Shown: positions 34,646 to 41,541 of the stretch, one piece after another
Position numbering within the stretch: the stretch's first letter is position 1
Layout: each line of letters opens with the position of its first letter
DNA from: Burkholderiales bacterium
Lineage (GTDB): Bacteria > Pseudomonadota > Gammaproteobacteria > Burkholderiales > Nitrosomonadaceae
DNA length: 64,000 nt
Direction: 5' to 3'
NCBI GenBank assembly: GCA_024235795.1
Contig: JACKLR010000003.1
Location: 496,001 to 560,000, forward strand
Made by a program: the position numbers and the translations under genes
The notes under the pieces: model-generated
Seen by the model: the letters and a program-made list of their open reading frames with translations, nothing else
Database searches by the model: none
Told to the model about the DNA's origin: nothing

Positions 34646-34720
34646 TTAATATCTCCTCTTTGAAGCAGTGATGTTACCGGGTTCGTTGAACCCAGATTAT
34701 CGTCACTATCGTTTGTTTTC

Positions 34721-37276
34721 CTACACCCAGACCATCATACCCATTTCCAGCGGGTGTGTCAGTAATGGATGGTACGGATAGATGCGAATGTAGTATTCCT
34801 GTTTGCCACAGAGCTCAGGCGCCAGCATAAGCTCAAAAAGATGCTCGTCATGCGCCTTAGTACCGGTAAATTCAAAGCGGAAATGTTTAAATTTACTCAG
34901 CCGGGTTTTTTTATACTGGCGGCGTATCAGCAATTCTACAACAACGTCCTCAGGCTGCAAGCCGTTCAACCGGACACCCACCTTGAAATTCAGAACGTCA
35001 TTGAAGTTCGCACGGTTCAATGGTGTGTCGATACGCCGGATATGCACATCGTTCCATGCGCTTCTGATACGAGCCTTCCAAGACGCGATTTCACGGGCGC
35101 CCGAAAAGTGATCACGGGAGTAGCGTTCACCCTGTTTGCTGGCCGGTTGATAGAAATTGTTCAAATATTCACTTACCATGCGCGTGGCGCTAAAGCGGGG
35201 CATCAATGACGCCATTGAATGCTTGGCCATTTTTACCCATTCTGCTGAGTAGCCGAGTTTGCCACGATTATAATAAAGCGGTACCACCTGGTCTTGCAGA
35301 ATTTCGTAAAGCGCCTGGCTTTCTTCCTCATCACGCATGACCGCTTCCATGTTTTCCGGGCCCGGTTTAATCGCCCAGCCGTTCTGGCCGTCATATCCCT
35401 CTCCCCACCAGCCGTCGAGGATACTCAGATTGATCGATCCATTGATGCCAGCTTTAATGCCTGATGTGCCGCTAGCCTCCAAAGGAAAAATGGGATTATT
35501 AAGCCAGACATCCACGCCAGAGACCAGCCGCCTGGCAAGACGTAAATCATAGCCTTCAACAAGTAACAGTCTACCTTGAAACTCAGGCATATGTGCAATC
35601 TGACTGATTCGCCGGATAAGATCCTGCCCTGGCATATCAGCCGGGTGTGCCTTGCCGGCAAAGATAAATAACACTGGATGCTTTTCATCGAGAACGATTT
35701 TGCGCAGCCAGTCAAGATTCTCGAATAACAACGCGGCGCGTTTGTATGTTGCAAAACGGCGCGCAAAACCGATTGTCAGAATATTGGGATTAATCGGGTC
35801 CGTAAATTTAAGCACGCGATCCAGATGCGCGTCAGAACCGTGATTACGTGTGTTTTGTTCAGCCATGCGATCACGAATACCAAAAAGCATTTGTGATTTT
35901 AAAGATTGCCGTATGCTCCAGAACATGTGATCGGGTATTTCATGAATGCGTTGCCAGAATGCTGTGTCGCACATTTTGTCACGCCAATCATAACCAAGAT
36001 TACGGTCAAACAGATCGGACCATTCCTGCGCCAGAAAAGTCGGCACATGAACACCGTTAGTGATATATGCCATGGGATTTTCTTCCGGTTCGATCTGCGG
36101 CCATAAATCCTGGCAAATACTGGACGACACATTGCCGTGTATTTTACTCACACCGTTATGGGTGCGTGAACCGCGAATGGCAAGCGCAGTCATATTAAAA
36201 TCCACACATTCTGCAGTGTGGCCCAGCGCCATGAATGCTTCGTGTGTGAGATTAAAGTCTTGATAAAAAGGTTCAAAATAAGCCTGCATCATTTCTTCGC
36301 TGAAATGATCATGTCCGGCAGGCACCGCAGTATGGGTAGTGAAAACCGTATTGGCCGCTACGGCTTCGAGCGCACTGGAAAAATCCAGGTCTTCATGCAT
36401 TAACATGCGCGCGCGTTCCAGTATCATGAATGCGGCATGGCCTTCGTTAATATGCCATATGGTCGGCTTAATGCCCATCTCATGCAACGCACGCACACCC
36501 CCTACACCGAGGATAATCTCCTGCTCGATGCGCATGGTTTTGTCGCCACCGTAAAGCTTATGGGTAATATTACGATCCTCGAGCGAATTTTCCGGCAAAT
36601 CTGTGTCAAGCAGATAGAGTTTCACACGGCCGATTTTTACCATCCATATTTTTACGATGACATTACGGTTAGGCAATGCCACTTCAATGTGCATTTCAGT
36701 GCCGTCGTCGTGCAAGACAGGCGCTACCGGCAGGTCTTCAAAATCCGAGTCGGTATAGATTGCCTGCTGGTTCCCATGATTATCAATCGTTTGAAAAAAA
36801 TAGCCCTGGCGGTAAAGCAATCCAATGCCGACAAACGGTAAACGTAGGTCGCTTGCCGCCTTGCAGTGATCACCGGCGAGAATACCCAGACCCCCTGAAT
36901 AAATGGGCAGGCTTTCATGAAAACCAAATTCGAAACAGAAATAAACAATCTGATCTTTTGGCTGCAGGCCATACGCTTTATCCCGACTCGACGGCTCATA
37001 AAGATAAGAATCAAAAGTAGCCAGAACACTGTCGTACGTGGTCAGAAAAGTGGGGTCTTCCGCAGCTTTCTGCAACACAATCTCATCTGCGCGCTTGAGA
37101 AATGCCTTGGGATTATGTCCTACTGCACCCCATAGCGTATGATCAAGCCGCGAAAAAAGCGAGCGTGTGGCGCGATCCCAGCCGTACCAAAGATTGTTGG
37201 CCAGCTCTTCCAGACGTTCAAGTCGGGGCGGTATTTTGGGATTGACTGTTATGGTATATGCAGTTTTAGAAAACAT
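34721..37276 (-). CDS. glgP: Alpha-glucan phosphorylase (GT35, DUF3417 type)
   Basis: An 851-residue glucan phosphorylase that releases glucose-1-phosphate from glycogen or maltodextrin. The N-terminus (N-L-W-Y-G-W-D-R-A-T-R) is the DUF3417 segment of the short bacterial/archaeal type. The catalytic core has W-H-I-N-E-G-H-A-A-F, and E-A-S-G-T-S-G-I-K-A-G-I-N-G with the PLP-binding lysine. A C-terminal beta-sandwich region follows. GGAG lies about nine bases before the ATG. It is 63 bases downstream of glk and 75 bases upstream of the DUF5752 gene in the same operon. Confidence 0.95.
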   Translation of the reverse strand: MFSKTAYTITVNPKIPPRLERLEELANNLWYGWDRATRSLFSRLDHTLWGAVGHNPKAFLKRADEIVLQKAAEDPTFLTTYDSVLATFDSYLYEPSSRDKAYGLQPKDQIVYFCFEFGFHESLPIYSGGLGILAGDHCKAASDLRLPFVGIGLLYRQGYFFQTIDNHGNQQAIYTDSDFEDLPVAPVLHDDGTEMHIEVALPNRNVIVKIWMVKIGRVKLYLLDTDLPENSLEDRNITHKLYGGDKTMRIEQEIILGVGGVRALHEMGIKPTIWHINEGHAAFMILERARMLMHEDLDFSSALEAVAANTVFTTHTAVPAGHDHFSEEMMQAYFEPFYQDFNLTHEAFMALGHTAECVDFNMTALAIRGSRTHNGVSKIHGNVSSSICQDLWPQIEPEENPMAYITNGVHVPTFLAQEWSDLFDRNLGYDWRDKMCDTAFWQRIHEIPDHMFWSIRQSLKSQMLFGIRDRMAEQNTRNHGSDAHLDRVLKFTDPINPNILTIGFARRFATYKRAALLFENLDWLRKIVLDEKHPVLFIFAGKAHPADMPGQDLIRRISQIAHMPEFQGRLLLVEGYDLRLARRLVSGVDVWLNNPIFPLEASGTSGIKAGINGSINLSILDGWWGEGYDGQNGWAIKPGPENMEAVMRDEEESQALYEILQDQVVPLYYNRGKLGYSAEWVKMAKHSMASLMPRFSATRMVSEYLNNFYQPASKQGERYSRDHFSGAREIASWKARIRSAWNDVHIRRIDTPLNRANFNDVLNFKVGVRLNGLQPEDVVVELLIRRQYKKTRLSKFKHFRFEFTGTKAHDEHLFELMLAPELCGKQEYYIRIYPYHPLLTHPLEMGMMVWV

Positions 37277-37339
37277 AGTGTAAATCTCCGTAAGTGGCTA
37301 TTGGAATACATTCCAGCAGGCCGTTCAATCCTTATTCTG

Positions 37340-38341
37340 TTAGCGTGATAAAATCTGCGCTTCTCTTTTAGCGCCCAGCAGGCTCACCCCAGGATTAGTA
37401 ATTATCCGTACCGGGATTTCCCGCATCAACTCAGCAAATCGCCCCTTGTCACAAAATGCGCGCATAAATCCACCCGCCTGAATAGTATTCATGATTCTGG
37501 GCGCGATCCCTCCTGCAATATATACGCCATTTCGGCATAACCCTGCAAGCGCCAGATTGCCTGCATAAGCGCCATAAATTTCTGCAAATAGTTCCAGGGA
37601 ACGGATAGCAACCGGATGGTTTTGCTCGATTGCAAGGGCTGTTATGGCCGCACCACTGTCTTCATCCATTTGAATTGCCATGAGATTTGTAAATTCCGCA
37701 GCGCTTGCCTGCAGGAAATTAAATAAATGGGTCAAGCCGGCGCCCGATAATACACGTTCAACTGAAACATGGTGAAATTTTTTCTGAAGTGACTCCAATA
37801 ATTGAATCTGCAAGTCGGTGGTAGGCGCAAAATCTATATGTCCGGCTTCCGTTGAAACAGGCCTGTAACCATCTTCCTGCCATACCAGCCAGGCGACTCC
37901 CATACCGGTGCCCGCCCCGAGCACGACGCGCATTGCCTTGGGTTGCGCATGACCTTCCTGCAAAGTAACCAGGTCATCGGGTGACAGTATTTCAACCCCT
38001 GAAGCGGCTGCTTCAAAATCATTCAGCAGTTTGACGCTGGGAATCGAAAACACCTCTGAAATTTCTGCAGCATCGATTTGCCAGGTCAGATTGGTTAATT
38101 GTACGCGCTGGTTGACAACTGGACCTGCCACAGCAAAGCAGGCGGCCGCAGGTTTGCAATCCGTTTGATGGACGTCCCCGGATTTATCCAGAAAATCGCC
38201 GAGAATGTCGGAGAAGCTTTTGTAATCACTGCTGTGATAACGGTGTACGCCATGCTCTTTTACAACGCCATTCATAATTTCAGCGCTTTGCAATAGCGTT
38301 TTAGTGCCACCGATATCACCGTAAATCAGTCGTTTATTCAA
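37340..38341 (-). CDS. glk: Glucokinase
   Basis: A 333-residue ATP-dependent glucokinase of the bacterial Glk family (not ROK). The phosphate motif G-D-I-G-G-T-K-T lies at residues 8-15, with L-N-D-F-E-A-A-A-S-G carrying the catalytic Asp near 108, and G-A-G-T-G-M-G-V-A-W for nucleotide binding. E-A-G-H-I-D-F-A-P binds sugar. As the first gene of the operon it would rephosphorylate glucose released by trehalose or glycogen breakdown. Confidence 0.95.
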   Translation of the reverse strand: MNKRLIYGDIGGTKTLLQSAEIMNGVVKEHGVHRYHSSDYKSFSDILGDFLDKSGDVHQTDCKPAAACFAVAGPVVNQRVQLTNLTWQIDAAEISEVFSIPSVKLLNDFEAAASGVEILSPDDLVTLQEGHAQPKAMRVVLGAGTGMGVAWLVWQEDGYRPVSTEAGHIDFAPTTDLQIQLLESLQKKFHHVSVERVLSGAGLTHLFNFLQASAAEFTNLMAIQMDEDSGAAITALAIEQNHPVAIRSLELFAEIYGAYAGNLALAGLCRNGVYIAGGIAPRIMNTIQAGGFMRAFCDKGRFAELMREIPVRIITNPGVSLLGAKREAQILSR

Positions 38342-38656
38342 GTGAGATCAATTCCTGAAATGTATTGGGTTAATAAAAAACCGTGATTGCAAGCCCAGTA
38401 TCAACTAGGTTAATGAAGAGTATAGTTCGCTTTACAACGTGATGTAAATTTCTTTGGCGGCAAGATAAAGCCGTTGCCGCCATTGCCGTTGAACTGATCC
38501 TACAACTGTTACCGTATTTTCAAGCGACCTGTCAAACCGAATGCGCATTGACGATGCGTATTTTACCGTTTATTCCAGCGGATCGTTTGGGGTTCTCCCC
38601 GGACAAATTGCAGCGTATTATTGTTCCTGTTATTCATTCATTATTCGGCGGATAAA
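38342..38656. promoter_or_regulatory. Divergent gap, glk operon versus M50 protease
   Basis: A 315-base gap that must contain the promoter of the six-gene sugar operon. It has a hairpin with perfect 8-base arms GGCGGCAA/TTGCCGCC at 38456-38481 (10-base loop), possibly an operator. Nothing else is recognised. Confidence 0.55.
38456..38481. repeat. 8-bp inverted repeat upstream of glk operon
   Basis: GGCGGCAA (38456-38463) pairs with TTGCCGCC (38474-38481). GC-rich arms in a divergent promoter region suggest a regulator site, about 115 bases from the glk ATG. Confidence 0.5.
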
Positions 38657-39778
38657 ATGCTGGAATCGTCATTTCGTATCGGCACTGTCGCAGGCATTCG
38701 GATCGGTGTACATTACACCTGGTTTATCGTCTTTTTTCTGCTGAGCGGCGTGCTTGCATCGTATTTCAGAGAATCGCATATGGAATGGAGCGGTTTCGCG
38801 ATAATGCTGACCGCTCTGGTAACGACGCTGATGTACTTTGTCAGTATCGTATTGCATGAATTGGGGCATAGCCTGGTGGCAATCGCGCGTGGCGTTGAGG
38901 TCCGCGCCATTACACTGTTTATTTTCGGCGGCGTGGCGCAGACCGAAAAAGATGCCGATACCCCAGCGACGGAATTCTATATTGCCATCGCAGGACCGCT
39001 GGTGAGTTTTGCTTTGGCCGGCCTGTTTTATCTTCTGAAACTATGGTCAGCGGGTTACAGCCCAACCGTTACTGAAGCGTTAAACTGGTTGACGACAATT
39101 AATTTTGTACTCGCGGTGTTCAATTTGATCCCCGGTTTTCCGCTTGATGGCGGCCGCGTTTTCCGCGCCCTGGTATGGCGGTTTACAGGGGATGCTGCCA
39201 AGGGGATGCGCTGGGCAGTAATGGGCGGCAAAGTGGTTGCCTATGGTTTGATGTTTACAGGTGCGATGGTTGGTTTGCAGCCGGGCATGCTGTTCAATGG
39301 CATCTGGTTAATGGGATTAGGCTGGTTTTTGTTTGTCGCCGCAGAGGGAAGCAGGCGCGCGTATTTTACAGCGCGTTTAGCCGCACATGTTCCGGTCGGG
39401 GAAGTGATGCTGAAAGAAGTGCCGACAATTGCCGCCAACGTGAGCATTCTCTCCTGGGTTGATGAGCAAATGCTGCTGCAAGGGCAACGCGCGGCGCTGG
39501 TTACTGAAAACGGACAGACAGTGGGTTTGATTACGCTCAGCGACGTCATCAAATGCCCGCGTGCGCAATGGCCCAGCACGCTGGTTAGCAAAATGATGAC
39601 GCCGGTCGATCAGTTTTATACCGTCAAGCCTTCAAACACTGTTCTCGAGGTACTGCAAATCATGCGCGATCAAAATATCAACCAGGTACCTGTTATGGAT
39701 GAAGGTATAGTTGTCGGCTGGATTGATCGGGAACACTTGCTGAAAATCCTTCAGCTACACTCGGCAATCGGCCGCTGA
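38657..39778 (+). CDS. Site-2 protease family (M50) metalloprotease with CBS domains
   Basis: A 373-residue intramembrane metalloprotease. The zinc motif H-E-L-G-H lies at 67-71 inside a transmembrane helix, and the third ligand Asp is D164 in F-P-L-D-G-G-R. About six transmembrane helices occupy residues 15-240; the C-terminal 130 residues form a CBS pair that could bind adenine nucleotides and gate activity. This is the rip3-like/SpoIVFB-related class. The start at 38657 gives the family's short N-terminus; an upstream in-frame ATG adds twelve residues without homology. Confidence 0.92.
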   Translation: MLESSFRIGTVAGIRIGVHYTWFIVFFLLSGVLASYFRESHMEWSGFAIMLTALVTTLMYFVSIVLHELGHSLVAIARGVEVRAITLFIFGGVAQTEKDADTPATEFYIAIAGPLVSFALAGLFYLLKLWSAGYSPTVTEALNWLTTINFVLAVFNLIPGFPLDGGRVFRALVWRFTGDAAKGMRWAVMGGKVVAYGLMFTGAMVGLQPGMLFNGIWLMGLGWFLFVAAEGSRRAYFTARLAAHVPVGEVMLKEVPTIAANVSILSWVDEQMLLQGQRAALVTENGQTVGLITLSDVIKCPRAQWPSTLVSKMMTPVDQFYTVKPSNTVLEVLQIMRDQNINQVPVMDEGIVVGWIDREHLLKILQLHSAIGR

Positions 39779-40370
39779 AACCGCGCACTGACTGCCACTG
39801 TACAGACCGGATTGTGCTTTACGGGCTGACAGATATTGTTCATATGTACTTCAGTACAATTTTTTCTCTTCCTGTTCAGGAATATAGTACGCAACAACAT
39901 CTCCTATAAGTTAAGTCGGGTTTGAGTGATCAAGACAACCTATGGGTAGCGGGTAAATTACTCGATTTCAAGGCATATTAACGTGAAAAATGAGAAAGTG
40001 ATAATTCCGCTATTCCCATGGGTCCACCAGATCAACTCAGGCCCGCAATCCTTTGATTTTTCTGATTCAAGAAATAATCCGCAAATTAAGCGCACTTGGA
40101 AAGAATGTGTTCAGCGCTTCCTGCTGAGGATAATCATTCTTCGCAACTAAAGGTGGTACGAAGCCATTTGTCGTCCCCGCGACACCTGCGGTCTTCACGC
40201 ACTGATTAGTAGCAACACACCAGTCGCGTGTACACCATGAATTTGCCAGATTGGGCGAACCCGGTTTACTAGCTTGACCAACATCACAAACAGGTTTTAT
40301 TTTAGAATCCAAGTTAGGGATGATATAAGGAAAGTTTAAAATCTTTTGATAGAGCACTCGGTTAGATCTC
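39779..40370. other. Long gap without a supportable gene
   Basis: Nearly 600 bases. A weak terminator-like hairpin (39845-39865) follows the protease gene. A minus-strand frame in the second half is Cys-containing but has no start signal, no signal peptide and overlaps the nuclease start, so it is not called. Confidence 0.5.
39845..39865 (+). terminator. Weak intrinsic terminator after M50 protease gene
   Basis: TGTAC-TTCA-GTACA forms a 5-bp stem with a four-base loop, followed by A and six Ts. The stem is short, so termination may be inefficient. Confidence 0.45.
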
Positions 40371-40958
40371 ATGGCAACAAAAGAAGACATTCTTGAACAG
40401 CTGGTGGAAGAATTTCTAATCCACAGGGGTTATTTTATTCGTCACAATATCAAGTATCTCCCTGATAAAAGTCATCCTGATTTTGTTACAAATCAGGATT
40501 CTAATCATAGCGACATTGATGTTCTGGCACTGCACCCTATGCTCCACGGACCTGATCGCATTTGGGCAGTGAGCTGCAAAAGTTGGCAAAGCGGTTTCAA
40601 TCCTAAATTCGAAATCGAAGCCATTAAACAGAACAAGAAAATACGGGGCAGAGAAGCGTGGCGGGCTTTCAGAGAGTTAGTAAAACCAAAATGGTCAGAA
40701 GGATTTAGAACTGTCATCGAAAAAAACACTGGCTCCAGCAGTTTTACCTATGTATTGGCAGTTGCCAAAGTAAACGGGGATAAAGGTGTTTGGGAAAAGG
40801 ACGAGGATTTTCTGTCTGCTATGAATGGCAACCCAATTAAAATTATCACGTTCCGGGAAATGCTATCAGAAATCGCTGAAGACTTAGATACAACTCTTGC
40901 GGCAACAGAAGTTGGCCGCATGCTTCAAATGTTTAAATCTAGCGGGGTTTCGTTATGA
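40371..40958 (+). CDS. Predicted PD-(D/E)XK-like nuclease
   Basis: A 195-residue protein with the layout of small restriction-endonuclease-fold proteins. An N-terminal helix pair (about 5-25) is followed by S-D-I-D-V-L-A-L (D48/D50) and W-A-V-S-C-K-S-W with K70. The last two fit the D...(x)xK catalytic pattern, although the residue two before Lys is Ser instead of Glu or Gln, so catalysis is uncertain. The stop overlaps the next ATG as ATGA. It lies in an AT-rich accessory segment before a TIR-NACHT gene, which suggests a DNA-targeting defence or selfish role. No methyltransferase is present. Confidence 0.6.
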   Translation: MATKEDILEQLVEEFLIHRGYFIRHNIKYLPDKSHPDFVTNQDSNHSDIDVLALHPMLHGPDRIWAVSCKSWQSGFNPKFEIEAIKQNKKIRGREAWRAFRELVKPKWSEGFRTVIEKNTGSSSFTYVLAVAKVNGDKGVWEKDEDFLSAMNGNPIKIITFREMLSEIAEDLDTTLAATEVGRMLQMFKSSGVSL

Positions 40959-41160
40959 ACTGGGACTCTAATCGTGGAACGACTACTTTCGACTATTCCA
41001 TTAGTCTGGACCCATTACAGATGATGACGAACAACAATCCTTGAAGAGCTGTACCGAGTCGTTAAAGAAACCATTGAACTCTACCGCAAGGATAACAAGT
41101 GCCTACCCCCCCGCAACTTCGGGTCATGACCTCGCCAATCGCTTACAGAACATTGCATAA
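40955..41160 (+). pseudogene. Frameshifted small gene coupled to the nuclease gene
   Basis: From ATG at 40955 the first frame reads M-N-W-D-S-N-R-G-T-T-T-F-D-Y-S-I-S-L-D-P and stops at 41044. A second frame carries L-E-E-L-Y-R-V-V-K-E-T-I-E-L-Y-R-K-D-N-K from about 41038. After a seven-C run at 41106-41112 a third frame gives T-S-G-H-D-L-A-N-R-L-Q-N-I-A and a stop at 41160. The pieces read like one helical protein of about 68 residues broken by two shifts. It could be a real pseudogene, sequencing error, or recoding. Confidence 0.55.
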
Positions 41161-41209
41161 TAAATCCATACAGCCGACGCCAAAAAAAACGGTACGGCTC
41201 CATGATGTG

Positions 41210-41225
41210 CAAAAAAATTTTTTTG
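41210..41225. repeat. Perfect A7/T7 palindrome
   Basis: C-A7-T7-G is an exact 16-base palindrome about 220 bases before the small ORF. Such A-tract/T-tract junctions bend DNA and attract nucleoid proteins such as H-NS or HU; it is also a weak U-run terminator on both strands. Confidence 0.6.
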
Positions 41226-41355
41226 TAATATTGAGGTGGATTATCGATATCCCCGCGTTCGTCATAAAATCTTAAAAATTTAGGTATCTAAATGACTCTG
41301 AGCATCAATGCATCAATGGAACCAAAGCAAACGAGTCTGACTCTTTTGATGCAGA

Positions 41356-41373
41356 TTAAGTAGCGCTATTTAA
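41356..41373. promoter_or_regulatory. Imperfect palindrome, possible operator
   Basis: TTAAG-TAGCGCTA-TTTAA is an 18-base dyad with one mismatched pair around a perfect TAGCGCTA core. It lies 60 bases before the 29-residue ORF and 170 bases before the TIR-NACHT start, a plausible site for a repressor. Confidence 0.35.
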
Positions 41374-41433
41374 TGATAGACAATGGTCGCTTGTGAGTTG
41401 ATAATTTAAGTGATGTTAAGTAAAGGAATATTT

Positions 41434-41523
41434 ATGTTGGAAAAAAATTGGATTATTCCATTCACGAATGTTTCAATTGGACTGAATAGAAAGTTTAAGG
41501 TAACTATTAAAGTCAGGCGTTAA
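41434..41523 (+). CDS. Possible 29-residue ORF upstream of TIR-NACHT gene
   Basis: ATG at 41434 with AAAGGA seven bases upstream opens a 29-residue frame (M-L-E-K-N-W-I-I-P-F-T-N-V-S-I-G-L-N-R-K...) ending with a basic tail and two consecutive stop codons. It ends 18 bases before the TIR-NACHT ATG. Its ribosome site is much better than that of the large gene, so it could drive translational coupling, be a leader peptide, or be a tiny partner. No family recognised. Confidence 0.45.
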   Translation: MLEKNWIIPFTNVSIGLNRKFKVTIKVRR

Positions 41524-41541
41524 TAAACCAAGAATTATACG

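Noticed and set aside
40067..40390. 107-residue minus-strand frame with several Cys and Trp
   Set aside because: No ribosome site, no signal peptide, and its start would overlap the divergent nuclease gene. It may be a fragment of a pilin-like or surface protein, but I cannot support it.
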